Assembly: GCA_036346405.1 (NCBI GenBank)
Contig: CM070548.1
Coordinates: forward strand, 60,820,611 to 60,884,610
DNA length: 64,000 nt
Reading direction: 5' to 3'
From: Phyllostachys edulis
Lineage: Eukaryota; Streptophyta; Magnoliopsida; Poales; Poaceae
Numbering within the stretch: position 1 is the stretch's first letter; each line of letters starts with the position of its first letter. The translations under genes were made by a program, and so were the position numbers. The notes beneath the pieces are model-generated. The model was not told where the DNA came from. It made no database searches and saw only the letters and a program-made list of their open reading frames with translations. This document shows, piece after piece, positions 12,275 through 23,524 of the stretch.

Positions 12275-12560
12275 TGTAACATCCCAAATTTCAGGAGCCT
12301 TTTTAAAGTTTTAGAAATTAAAACAAACCATTTGAATTTTATTTTATTAATTAAAGCTTAAATCAAAATTTTAGAAAATACAAACATTTTAAATGAATAA
12401 ATCAAACTTCAATTAAATTCAAAATTGTTTTATTCAATTCTTGATTCCAAGGATTTTTATGGCATTTTCTTGAATTTTCAGAATAGATTCTACTTTTGGC
12501 TTTCTTTTCCTTTTCTTTTCTCTTTTTCTTTTCTCTTTCTTCTTTTAGCTCTAGCTGGCC
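12275..12560 (+). repeat. Gypsy LTR 5' fragment
   Basis: Begins TGTAACATCCCAAATTTCAGG and continues with an AT-rich leader (AATTAAA, TTTTATT words) as in the Tekay LTR start at 53678. Similarity fades near 12550, and the rest of the LTR is absent, so this is a truncated remnant. No TSD could be assigned. Confidence 0.6.
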
Positions 12561-12762
12561 CTTGCAAATAAGATCCCCTTCACCAGAGCAGTATGTACTA
12601 GAGTCCTGAGTCCTGTAAAGACAAATTTTTGTTGATGTTGATATATATATATCCCTTTCTTTTTCCTGAAAATCATCTTGTCGAGTAGTTAGTAACTCAT
12701 AAAATAATGAATGGAAAAAAGAGCAAGACTAAGAATTGAAGTCAAGTTAATAACTTTATCCT

Positions 12763-13678
12763 AGCCCCCGACTATTTTCTTGGTTTATTTAGATAAATCG
12801 AGTAAATAGTGTTTAAATGGGTTTTGTAAAATAGAGAGGTTTAGCTAACTTGTAATTTTTCGATCACGATTATCATGCACTGGTTGAAAGAGTAAGAACG
12901 AGTTGACACTAGGAAGTTCCTTCTAGTGGGCAGGACCACGTGCAGAGAGGAAAGGCTTTGACTAGGTGATGTTACCATCTCCGACCAGAATAATCAAATC
13001 AAGAACGGTTAACTTGAGTTAGATAAACGTCTGGAGTTCCTTTAAAAAATTTGTTCTACTTATTTCAATGCACTTAGTAGGTTCGCTCTGGTAGCAAGAG
13101 TTAGAAACAGGACGATGCTAGGAAGTTCCTTCTAGTGGGCAGAACCACATGCAGAGAGGAAAGTCTTCGACTAGGTGTTGCAACTTCCTCCGACCAGTTA
13201 AAACAAACTGAGGTTACCGAAAGTAGTCGAGCAAATTTAAAAAGTATACTCGGCTTAATTTATTTTTCAAAAAGATGAATGAAGAAATAAACTAAGGTAC
13301 TAAGAGTTGACTTGACATTATTTCGACCATGTTTTGAACCCAAACACTTTGTGTTGGTAGCAAAAAGGGAGGAACGAGTCGACTCTAGGAAGTTCCTTCT
13401 AGTGGGCGGGACCACGTGCAGAGAGGAAAGGCTTCGACTAGGTGATGTTACCATCCTTTCGACCAGTGTATAGATGAACTGGGTACTGGTCGTAGGATGT
13501 CTTACGACCGGTGTATTGTTGTGGAAAAGCTCACAATTAGGAACTGGTCGAAGACAGACCTTCGACCAGGGTATGGTGGAAAGAATTGTCAAAGCACTAC
13601 CCAAAGTAAAACAATAAAGATAGAAAGAACCTGATACTTTATTGAATAGTTGGTCATTTACACGTAGAATTTGCGTAA
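12763..13678 (-). repeat. Tat element 3' non-coding region with three ~82-base repeats
   Basis: Three dispersed copies of a block starting CTAGGAAGTTCCTTCTAGTG and ending CGACCAG lie at 12907-12987, 13117-13198 and 13384-13466. Between 13470 and 13575 are two short inverted pairs, GGTCGTAGG...CTTACGACC and GGTCGAAG...CTTCGACC. The same kind of palindrome is arrayed in the LTR at 24062-24201. Confidence 0.75.
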
Positions 13679-14977
13679 CTAGTCGATATTCCAAGAATTA
13701 GAGAGAACCCGGCCATCTTCCATTGCCAGTCGTACTAAACCTGGACGCATAACTTCAACCACTGTGTAAGGACCTTCCCACTTGGAGGAAAGTTTGTTCC
13801 GATTAGACTGGGATTGAATTTTTCTCAATACTAAGTCACCTACAACAAGGCTGCGAGGTTAGACCTTACGATCATAGTATTTATGCAGGCTTCTTTGGTA
13901 GACCTATTTGAACGGATTAAGGCTTGATTTTCTTTTCTTCGAAAGGAGTTAATGTTATCCGCTCGAAGTTGTTCTTGGGCTGAGTCGTTGAAACTCTCGA
14001 CCCTTGTTGACCTGATCTTTAGTTCTGGTGGAAGCATGGCTTCAGCACCAAAAACTAGGAAAAAAGGAGTTTCGCCTATTGCCCGACTAGCGGTCGTGCG
14101 AACTGCCCATAATACTGGGGGTAATTCTTGTACCCCAAGCCCCTAAGCACTTAACAAGCTGGTCGAAGACTCGAGTTTTGATTCCCTGCATTATTTGGCC
14201 ATTCACTCGTTCAACTACCCTATTGCTTTGGGGATGGGTGACAAAGGCGTAACAGAGCTTGGTACCCAACTCGTCACAAAATTCCTGAAATTTTGCGCTT
14301 GAAAATTGTTTACCATTATCTGTGATTATTCGACTTGGGACTCCAAATCAAGTAATCACGCTTTTCATCATGAACCGTTTTGCGGGTTCCGTTGTTATCC
14401 CAGTCACAGGTTCGGCTTCGATCTATTTTGTGAACGTATCAATAGCCACAAAAAGGAACTCAAAGCCCCCTGGAGCTCGTGAGAACGGTTCTAGGATATC
14501 GAGACCCCAGGTCGCAAAAAACCAAGATAGAGGAATTGTTTGTGATGCCTAAGCCGGTTGGTGTATTTGCCTGCTATGAAACTGACAATGTACACATTTC
14601 TTGACCAACTCTTTAGCATCGTAGAGGGTCATTGGCGAGAAAATCCTTGTCGAAAGGCTTTTCCAGCGTTACGCTCAGAGAAGCATGAGTTCCACAAATG
14701 CCCCCGTGAATGTCGTGAAGGAGGTTTAGTCTTTCTCTCTGCGGTATGCATCGCATGAGTACCCCATGAGTACCTCGTTTATAGAGGACTCCTTCGACCA
14801 AAGTATACATTTTGACCATTCGGGATAAACGATCTGCTTCGAGATCGTCATCAGGTACGGAACCCATCTGAAGACACTTGTAGATGGGATCCATCCAAGT
14901 ATCCTCGTATTCTAGAGAGGCTATCTTAATAGGAGATATCTCTGGTGTGTCCACTAGAGATGGCTTCTGGAGTTGCA
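13679..14977 (-). pseudogene. Tat integrase (pol C-terminal part)
   Basis: Minus-strand frames in order: a lead-in with VDTPEISPIKIASLEYEDTW and LVEGVLYKRG (14977-14750); a zinc-finger type segment with LLHDIHGGICGTH; the core with AFVTHPQSNRVVERVNG (about 14230), the region around the catalytic Glu; and a C-terminal segment with MLPPELKIRSTRVESF (14037). It ends with SNSWNID and a stop at 13679-13681. At least three frame changes interrupt it. Integrase normally joins element cDNA to host DNA. Its N-terminal connection to RNase H lies across the inserted LTR. Confidence 0.78.
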
Positions 14978-14999
14978 TGTCATGACCCAGCCCAGGGCA

Positions 15000-15235
15000 C
15001 ACCCGGGAGGTCCCTTAGGACCTCCTGGGAGGTCCAAAAAGGAGGTCCAAAGGAACCCCGGGGCGTCAGGAGGACATCCGGATGGACCTCCTGGACCTCC
15101 CGAGAGGTCTCGATAGAACCTCTCGGAGGCAGGGTCCCGACCACGAGGAGGTCATTGGACCTCAGACCTCCTCAAACTCCACGCGCTACTCGGAAAGGTC
15201 CGAAAGGAGCCAACCGAGGAGGTCGTGAGGCTTGA
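15000..15235. repeat. GAGGTCC-rich cluster A
   Basis: GAGGTCC/GGACCTC words recur roughly every 10-30 bases within the solo LTR. They have no fixed period. The open frame across it is a by-product of the repeats. Confidence 0.7.
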
Positions 15236-17369
15236 GGATGAGCCTGAAATCCACTGCGATCCAAACTGGTCCCCAAGGATCATCGACCAGTTCTCACAGC
15301 AAGCAAGTGACAACAAAAGCATCCACAGAACTTTATTAACAACAAAAGGAGGTTTGATTACAAAGATTGCTTACAAGCTCCAGCAACCGAGAGCACACAA
15401 ACGCAGCGGAAAACCAAAAGACATGGTCCACCCATTACACCACAGGTGACTGGCTGGAGGGCACGGCCTAATTGAGCTGATCATCTTCATTATCATAGGA
15501 GTCATCATCTGCTCAATTCATGAATCAAGCAAGAGTGAGCACAACAACCATGCTCACAAGTTACACCCGTCAATTAACAGAATGACATGCATAGGGATAT
15601 ATCAAAGGACAGCATATTAAGGTTGATTTGCATAAAGCCAATTTTATTTCAAATACAAGTATTAAGTTTCAAGGCTGGTTACAATAGATAAAATTCATTT
15701 TTGTGAAATCCATTTTCAGTTGGATAGCATTCAACATTGAAATAGTGAAGGATACCCTCCTGCACATGGCTTCCCGCCCACACCCAATTTGGTTAAACCA
15801 CCAAAACCAGTTTCATAAATCTTTTGAAAACCAAAACCAAGAGCTAACTTTGAGTGACATTGCCAGCATGTCCATGACCGTGGACACGGCTATTCGAATA
15901 GATTTACACTCTGCAGAGGTTGTACACTTTACCCACATGATATGAATTCTCTAGTTTGCTTGGCATCCGTCGATACCACCTCACACTTCCTTTGGTGAGA
16001 GGTCTAGAGCACATGACAAGGCCTTTACAATGTATTGCTCCACCGCAGTCCACCCACATTAAGGTTTCGCAGGTCCCCCCCCCCTTTGGATACAAACCCG
16101 CCGGGTTATTGGGGTGTCCCCTCTTATGCCAGGTGGGACTACAACAGTCGTAACATGACAACCCACCGCCTCCGCAAGATCAACCACGAAGGAGCTTTGC
16201 AAATTAGTTAGCCAGGTCCCATACCCCATACCGGAGACATGTGGTTGCACAATTTTGGCGTAGCCCATTATAGGCTTAGCAAGTGGTGTCTCAAAGACCG
16301 GTCCTCAACCAACTTGGGCGACAAACCTCAACCCTAGGGCATCGGATCACACGACCCCCGTGCATAGACATGCACCAACCAAACAACCAACTTCGCCCAA
16401 GTCAAATCCATTTTTTGTTTAATTTGGGTTTCAATTCTCCATGGCACACCAATGCCATGGCCATAAGTAAGACATCCATGACACACCAATGTCATGGCCG
16501 AAATCTCCATGGCATACCAATGCCACGACCCAAATAATTTGATTAAGAGATAGTTTTGGTCAAAACTCCCAAATCAAGATTTTGGTCTAAGCATTTCATT
16601 TTTCAAGAGCTACGGGTCCTTACTATTGCAAGAACCAGGTTTTATCTAGGGTGACAATGGGGTTGATTCAATCATGGATAGAGGTCATACCAAGCAGTAG
16701 GCATAACTATGGACTTAAAGGTAGGCATTGAAATATCTTAGTGAATTAAGCATGCATACAACTTTGAAAATGACATAAGTAATTTGAAGTATTGGGTGCA
16801 ACATGTTCAAGAGTGTAACTTGCCTTGCTCAAAGTCTTGAGCTGCTCCCTCTCCCTCACTGAACTCTGGCTCCCCACGGTCTTGACAATCTACACGTGAA
16901 AAATCAAATATTCAAATGAAGCTCAAGCAAGATCCAAAGAACTCCAAATAAACTCAAAGATAAATCCAACAGAGAGGTTGGAAGGTCAAGAGGAGGTCCA
17001 ACGAGCTTGCTGGGGCGGTCCTGGGGCTTGAGAGAGGATGCCCAAGAACTGTTTGGAGGAGGTCCAAGAAGTGCTCGGTTGAGGCAGAGAGGAGAAATGG
17101 GGAAGAAAGTGAGAAAAGAGGGCTACCCCAACTATATATAGCTGGAGTCAATGTACATGACCCAGGGTAGTGGTCAACAAGAGTTGGTAAAGAGGACGGT
17201 GGGAGTAGGCAAGGAATGTGACAATCGGTATGACATGAGTACTGCAAAGGTAGGAGCATTTAATGTGATACAACATGCATTAAATCTTTGTGGAGACTTC
17301 CTTGCCCAAGGACTTAGTCAAAGGTAAAGAAAAGCGGGTGTGATCGCCCGATTAGGGCGACCAAGACCC

Positions 17370-18380
17370 GAGAGGAGGTCTGCAGTGAACAAGGAGATCC
17401 TCACCCACCGGGAGGTCTGACAGTTGGATCTCAAGGGAGGTCCAAGCGGCCAAGATTAAGCGCACCAAAGGAGGTCCGCAAGGACAAGGAGGAGGTCCTC
17501 ACCCGCAAGGGAGGTCCTGACGGTTGGATCTCCAAAGGGGAGGTCCAACGGTCAAGATTAAGCGCATCAAAGGAGGTCCGCAAGGGCAAGGAGGAGGTCC
17601 TCACCCGCAAGGGAGGTCCTGACAATTGGATCTCCAAAGGGGAGGTCCAACGGTCAAGATTAAGCGCACCAAAGGAGGTCCGCAAGGGCAAGGAGGATGT
17701 CCTCACCCGCAAGGGAGGTCTAGAACCATAGGATCAAATCCAGGGGAGGTCTAAACGGTTAGGATTTTCGAGGGGAGGTCCTAACGATCGGATCTGCCAA
17801 AGAGGGAGGTCTGGACGGCCAAGATTTCCAAGGGGGAGGTCTTGACGGTCCAGATCTACAAGGAGGAGGTCTGGACGGTTAAGATCTCCAAGGGGGAGGT
17901 CTTAGCGGTCCAAATATGTAAGGAGGAGGTCTGGGCGGTTGGATTTCGATCGGATCGTCCAAAATGGTTCGGATGTTCGGACCGTCCAATGAAAATCTAA
18001 GGGCTCAGCGAAGGTGGGACGTTCGGATCATCCGTCCGAACGTCCGACCAATATCAAACCGCTCAATGCAAATCGGACGACTCACATTCGATAGGGGTGG
18101 AAATAGATAGGGAGGAGATCCTGGAGGACCTGGGGAGGTCCGGTGAGGACCTGAGGAGGTCAATAAAGGTAAGGGGAGGTCCTAGAGGACATGGAGAGGT
18201 CCTGAAGGACGCGGAGAGGTCCAATTAAGGTAAGGGGAGGTTCTAGAGGATATGGGGAGGTCTAGACCCAAGGAGGTCTGGACCAGAGGAGGACAACACC
18301 AAGGAGGTCCAGACCTTTGGATCCAAGCAAGGATGAGGTGCAGGCCATTAGATTCAGCACAAAGGGAGGTCTAGGCGGAG
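17370..18380. repeat. GAGGTCC-rich cluster B with 102-base tandem repeats
   Basis: GAGGTC(C/T) words recur through about 1 kb. Within it, units starting GGAGGTCCGCAAGG at 17470, 17572 and 17674 repeat with an exact 102-base spacing. Because 102 is divisible by three, a minus-strand frame at 17431-17712 stays open with a 34-residue period. That frame has no domain and is not called as a gene. Confidence 0.85.
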
Positions 18381-18589
18381 GTGGGTAAAAGATGGACAGA
18401 GAAGGAAAGACCACCAAAACTCCAACAACTCAACAAACCAACAAGGAACTTTAGTTGAAGTTTGAGTTAGTCAACTTAAATCCATTATGAAATTTCAGGT
18501 TAAGCTTTGAATTCTCATCAAAACAAAATGTTTCTTTTTATTTTGAAAACTTTCAAAAAGATTCTAAAGATCAGGGTGTCACATTGCTC

Positions 18590-19096
18590 CAAGAAGACTC
18601 CCTTTGGTAATTGTGATCGGGAAGAAGCTATCCGAGCAAGCTGGTCTGCGAGGCAATTATCCTTTCGATGGATGAATTGTACCTTGAAACTGAAAAAATG
18701 CTTTTCAAGCTTTCGAACCTCCGATAAGTACCGAGATATGGTCGGGTTAGAGCACTGGTACTCTTTTCCAACCTGATTCATGACTTGTTAAGAGTCTCCT
18801 CTCACGAGTAGTCGTTGAATCGCGAGCACTTTCGCAGCTCGTATGCCGGCTAGTAAACCTTCGTATTCTGCCACGTTGTTAGTGGCCTGAAAGTTTAACG
18901 GTATGGCATACTTTAAGGTCTCTCCGTTAGGAGATTCCAGGACCACCCCAGCCCCTAAGCCACTTAAAGTAAGTGACCCGTCAAAGTACATCATCCACTG
19001 GTCGTGGGTATCGTACTGGGGATCTGAAACGAGTTCGAGATTTGTCCATTCAGCGACAAAGTCTATCAAGATCTGGGATTTAATGGCGTTGAACAC
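18590..19096 (-). pseudogene. Tat RNase H
   Basis: Minus-strand frame 19096-18788 contains DQWMMYFDGSLTLSGLGAG, with the first RNase H Asp in YFDGS, then ATNNVAEYEGLLAGIRAA with the catalytic Glu, and RLLVRGDS with the second Asp. A frameshift leads to 18781-18590 with ADQLARIASSRS. This is the RNase H that removes the RNA strand during reverse transcription. It is cut off at 18588 by the solo LTR. Confidence 0.82.
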
Positions 19097-19424
19097 GAAA
19101 TGGGGTCAAACTCCCCAATTTCTCGACCATTTAGACATCGTCCCGCCGCTTCCCTATTCTAGAGGATCACTCCCAAGGAAAACTTCGAGACGGCACAATT
19201 ATCTTGTGCTTTGAAAATAATGTCGCATTTCCTAGAAGACATGAGGAGGGCATAGAAGCTTTTGGACCCGAGGTAGCGCTCCTTAGGTCCGTGCAAAACT
19301 TCACTTACGTAGTACACAAGTCGTTGAATGTTTTCACGTTCTCGACTAATCTTGCGCTCAATGCTGTGGCGTGGCGGCTAGATAAATTAAGGCGTCTCTT
19401 CCGGTTTCGAAACCGAGCAGAGCA

Positions 19425-20070
19425 CTAAGTAAGATATCTCTTGACATCCTCGAAGGCAGCGTTTGCCTCTTCCGACCACTCGAAACCCTCGTGCTTCCTT
19501 AGAAGTTTGAAGAAAGATAGTCCTTTTTCTCCCAGACGTGCTATAAAACGACTTAAAGCCGCCATACACCCTGTGAGCTTTTGGACTTCTTTCTTAGTGG
19601 TTGGAGGGCGCATTTGAACAATGGCTTTTATCTTTTTGGGATTTGCTTCGATCCCTCGTACAGAGACCAAGAATCCAAGCAATTTTCCCGAAGAGACTCC
19701 AACACACACTTCTCAGGATTGAGTTTCAAACGGTGTTTTCTGATGTTGTCGAATGCCTCCTGCAAGTCTAAAACATGATCAAGCCGTTTGATGCTTTTTA
19801 CGACTAGATCGTCAACATAGACTTCCAAATTTTGGCCTAGTTGAGGTGAAAAAGTCGATTGCATCAAACATTGAATAGAAGCGCCAGTATTTTTTTTAGA
19901 CAAAATGGCATTTTGACATAGCAAAATATACCAAATGGAGTAATAAATATGGTCTTCTCTTTATCTTCTAGACACATATTAATCTGATGGTAGCCAGAAT
20001 ATGCATCTAGAAAACTTAATGTTTCGCAACCAAAGAGAGAGTCAACCAATGATCGATACAAGGTAAAGGG
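19425..20070 (-). pseudogene. Tat reverse transcriptase
   Basis: Minus-strand frames include ETLSFLDAYSGYHQI (motif with the first catalytic Asp, about 20010), then LEVYVDDLVVKS (YVDD, about 19820), then NPEKCVLE, GKLLGFLVS and the connection region ending near 19425. The N-terminal fingers upstream to about 20480 are poorly preserved. Frame changes at about 19870 and 19700 break it. Confidence 0.82.
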
Positions 20071-20550
20071 AAATCATCTTTTGGACAAGCTTTATTAAGA
20101 TCGGTGAAGTCTCGCACATTAGCCACTTGCCGTTAGACTTCCTAACCATTCTGAGGTTGGCCAACCACTGGGTGGTCGACTTCTCTTATAAAGCACTTTG
20201 AAGTAGCTTGTCCAATTCTGACCTTATAGCATCTCGTCGATTAGGGGCAAATCTCCGTAATTTTTGTTTTACGAGTACTTTGTCAGGTCGTAGAGCTAGC
20301 CTGTGCTCCATCACTTCCCTAGGGACTCCGGGCATGTCGGATGCTTGCCACGCGAAGACATCTGCGTTTGCTCGGAGGAAAATGATGAGGTGTCTTCCTA
20401 CTTGGGGTCGGAAGTATCCCCGATGCGAACAGTCTTTGAGTGCTCCTCTTGATCCAGGGGAACCTCTTTGACTTGGTCATTCGGCTTGGGCGTAGCTTTA
20501 GGCTTCGAGTGCTTGGTCGAAGGCTGCCCTTTTTCTTCCCGAGCTGGTAT

Positions 20551-21195
20551 CTACCCTACCATCTCGAAGGATCGACGGTCACACGTATGCACCATCTTCT
20601 TATCACAATAAATTGTGATTACTCCTATGGGACCTGGCATCTTAAGACATTGATACCCATAATGAGTTGCCATTAAGAATTTTGCCAAAGCTGGTCGTCC
20701 GAGTATGGCGTTATATGCCGTATCGAAATTGACCACATCAAAGGAGATCTTCTCTATCCTGAAATTACTTGGTGAACTAAATGTTAAAGGAATAAAAACT
20801 TGACCAATGGGTTTGGTCGAAGACCCCGGTATAATACTATGAAATGAATATCTTACCGGTATTACCTTGGTCCTGGGGACTTGCATTTCGTCTAGGGTGT
20901 TCGTAAACAAAATGTTCAACGAACTACCACCATCAATCAACACTTGATTTACTCGACAGTTGTTGATGGTGGGTTCGACCACGATCAGAAATCGACCTGG
21001 TTGAGTCGATGGGATCGGGCAGTCAACTTTCTCGAAGGAGATGGTGACTTTCGACCACTTTGGCAGCTTATCGACAAGAGGAGGGTCAATGGAGTTTACC
21101 TCACGTTCGACTGCCTTAAGCTGTCGTTTTGACTCGTATGCCGATGATCCTCCAAAGATGTGCTCGATGGTGTGCTTGGGATCTTGAAACAGCAT
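20551..21195 (-). CDS. Tat protease domain frame
   Basis: An uninterrupted frame of 214 codons with the retropepsin-like site VNQVLIDGGSSLNILF (D-G-G in place of the common D-T/S-G) at about 20920, and NAILGRPALAKF near the C-terminal flap. In the parent element this would be part of the gag-pol polyprotein, cutting it into mature proteins. It begins within the gag end and is followed downstream by the RT region. This is the best preserved coding block of the element. Confidence 0.78.
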   Translation of the reverse strand: MLFQDPKHTIEHIFGGSSAYESKRQLKAVEREVNSIDPPLVDKLPKWSKVTISFEKVDCPIPSTQPGRFLIVVEPTINNCRVNQVLIDGGSSLNILFTNTLDEMQVPRTKVIPVRYSFHSIIPGSSTKPIGQVFIPLTFSSPSNFRIEKISFDVVNFDTAYNAILGRPALAKFLMATHYGYQCLKMPGPIGVITIYCDKKMVHTCDRRSFEMVG

Positions 21196-21259
21196 GTCCT
21201 CGTTGTCGTCCGACTGTGTACGACCACTAGCTTGCCCTACCTCCTCGAGAGTAGGAAGT

Positions 21260-22389
21260 GGTCCTTTGCTGTTGTAGTAGTCCTCGAGCTTTCGTTGGAA
21301 AACTCGACAATTGCGAAGGTCATGTCCTTTCTTTTTATGGAAAGGACACCACCTAGGCTTATCGGTCTTCCATTTCGGGGCGCTTACCTTTGCCTCGATC
21401 GGGGTGTTGTTTGGTAGTTCGTGACTCTTTATCGCTTACGGCCAGGACCTCCTTAGAAGCATTGGCTTGAGGCTTTTGGCCCTTTGCCTTGTTCTTGGAT
21501 TTCTTGGCCTTCTTATCCTTCTTCTTGCCACCTTCACTAGTCTCTTGAGGGTGCTGGTCATCTCGATCGATGATTTTGGTCCACTCGACTACTTCATCAG
21601 CAGTAGTGTACCGATCAGCCATCTCGAAGAGTTCGGCAACGATGCGAGGAGGTTCAAAGCGATGTCCTCCGTGATCCTTCTGCTGCGGACTCCCTGCTTG
21701 AAGGCTCTGATAACAGATGAGTCAGAAACCTCAGGAATCGAATTGCGAACCTAACTGAAATGCCTGATGAATTGGCGTAGTGTTTCGTGGTCGTTTTGTC
21801 GCATCCTGTGTAGGTCGTTCTCCTTTCCGGGGTGATGGTAGGTGCCCTGAAAATTAGCCAGCAATAGATCACAGAGATGTTGCCACGAGTAGATCGACTC
21901 GACTGGTTGGTTTAACAACCACAATCGAGCAGACCCTTCGAGCACAGTCAGAAGGTAATTCGTCATGACGCGCTCTCCTCCTCCTGCTGCTCGGACAGTA
22001 GTGGTATAAATCTGAAGGAATTCGATGGGATTTTGAGACCCATCAAATTTCTCCATGTTCCCTGGTCTAAACCGCGGCGGCCAGTGAACTGCTTGAAGAT
22101 CAAGCGAGAATGCCCGACATCCGGTAATTACGTCGTAACACCTCTTTTGTAGAAAAGAAGGATTGACATCGTCAGGTGATCGTACTCGACGATACCCAAC
22201 AACAGGTGAATCTGACTTATGGTAAGTCTCGATCCTACGAGGGTAATACTCCTCGAACTCTGTCCGCTGTTGCAGACCTCTCGGTCGGAGTGGTGAATGA
22301 TCACCCCTCCTATGAGCTTTATGATTGTTAGGCGTTTTGAGGAACTCTTTTCCGGTTTGGGGAACGATGCACCTTGCGGCGATCCCCAT
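21260..22389 (-). pseudogene. Tat gag
   Basis: The frame at 22389-21751 holds the capsid-like retrotransposon gag domain (PPRFRPGNMEKFDGSQNPIE, then LEGSARLWLLN and LRQFIRHFS). After a frame change, 21622-21359 is Lys-rich (GKKKDKKAKKSKNKAKGQK), followed by a CCHC-like CPFHKKKGHDLRNCR near 21310. Gag forms the cytoplasmic particle and binds RNA. Upstream frames to 22933 are probably the gag leader. Confidence 0.75.
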
Positions 22390-23507
22390 GCGGTGAGTTA
22401 TTCGAACGACTGGAAGTTGATGGAGTCATACTGCCATGACTTCCAGCATGATGTCGACGGGGTCGTTCGAGCTTGCTCATCGTGCTCCGTAGCCTTCATG
22501 TGATCTCTTCAGTGAAGAGGTCATAGCCAAGTCTTTCGAGCAAGTTCTCGAGAGGGTTCTCGGCGGATCGTTGATATCTTGAAGTTCTGAGCTTCTTCCG
22601 ACCGGTATTGAGTCGCCCGAGCAATTTTCTCGAACCGCAACTTCGTTTCCGTCGGATTGTTTCGAATCATCCATACGATCCTTGAGCTTGCCTTAGTGAA
22701 GTGCGATGATCTCGAGAATTTCCCGCACGCTCATCAGAGTATTGACTCTGTTCATTGCCGGAGGTGTCCTTGTCATCGCTACAAGCGATCGTAGGGTGTG
22801 ATCTTCGGGGAGCGTCCTCAGCCCTGTCTCTAGAAGAGTTATTGCTACCTGAGGGCAAGACGAAGACCTCCCGTTCATGATCTCCACTTGTGCTATAGGC
22901 CTCCTCACTTAAGTAGTCGTCAAATGACACCATCTGGTGACTTGGAGTAAACCCCTCTAGGAAGGGAAATTCCAGGTTATAACCATCTCCGTCGGCAAGT
23001 GAGTCCTGCGTTGGGATGGTTGAACTCGCAGGAGGAGCATGTTCGATCGCATCCTTGGCTGGGCTAACTGGAGAGTGAGAATCACCAGATGCTGATGAAG
23101 ATCCCGAATTACGACTTCCAAGAGTTGTCGCGCTAGGTCGGACTGTCTTAGTTGGACTTGGACATTTGGAGAGGGAACCATCGCCATGTTCTGAGTCTGC
23201 CTTGGGACAGCCCTTGTTGTGGTTGGATTGACCCTTGCCCTCTAAGGAAGCTGGTTCCCCATCTGGACGTATCGTTGTGGGGGATAAGGATCCCTCCTCA
23301 ACTCCGTCGGTGGTGAAGTCTCCTAGAGAAAGATCTCCGGGGGTGACATCACCATCGATGATGCATCACTCGGCTCGTAGTCGAAACTGGCATCCATGTC
23401 AATATCTGCGTAATTGGCCAAGTCGATCCAGTTCTTCTTGTTCCACTCTCCTGCCATGAGAGCATGACAATTGGAAAGACAAAGGAAACCTGATGACTCG
23501 AAGATCC
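22390..23507 (-). other. Tat 5' leader / N-terminal gag region
   Basis: This lies between the primer-binding site and the clear gag domain. Minus-strand frames at 22667-22933 and 23323-23655 are acidic or Ser-rich and broken, without a recognisable domain. It probably encodes the variable N-terminus of gag. Confidence 0.45.
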
Positions 23508-23524
23508 CCATGGTTGGCGCCAAC
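23508..23524 (-). other. Tat primer-binding site
   Basis: On the minus strand GTTGGCGCCAACCATGG follows directly after the LTR end CACCGACA. TTGGCGCC-type sites are usual for Tat-clade elements. Confidence 0.65.

Larger units (their letters stand above)
14978..18583 (-). repeat. Solo gypsy LTR inserted in Tat pol
   Basis: Plus-strand edges are TGTCATGACCC and GGGTGTCACA, so on the minus strand it starts TGTGACACCC and ends GGGTCATGACA. Flanks are TTGCA (14973-14977) and TTGCT (18584-18588), a 5-base duplication with one mismatch. The host coding frame continues across once the LTR and one duplication are discounted. The LTR carries the shared box CTCTGCAGAGGTTGTACACT near 15909-15930 and is unusually rich in GAGGTC words. 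Length 3606 bases, with no internal region. Confidence 0.85.

Noticed and set aside
17431..17712. Minus-strand protein with 34-residue repeats
   Set aside because: Produced by the 102-base DNA repeat; no domain and no gene context.
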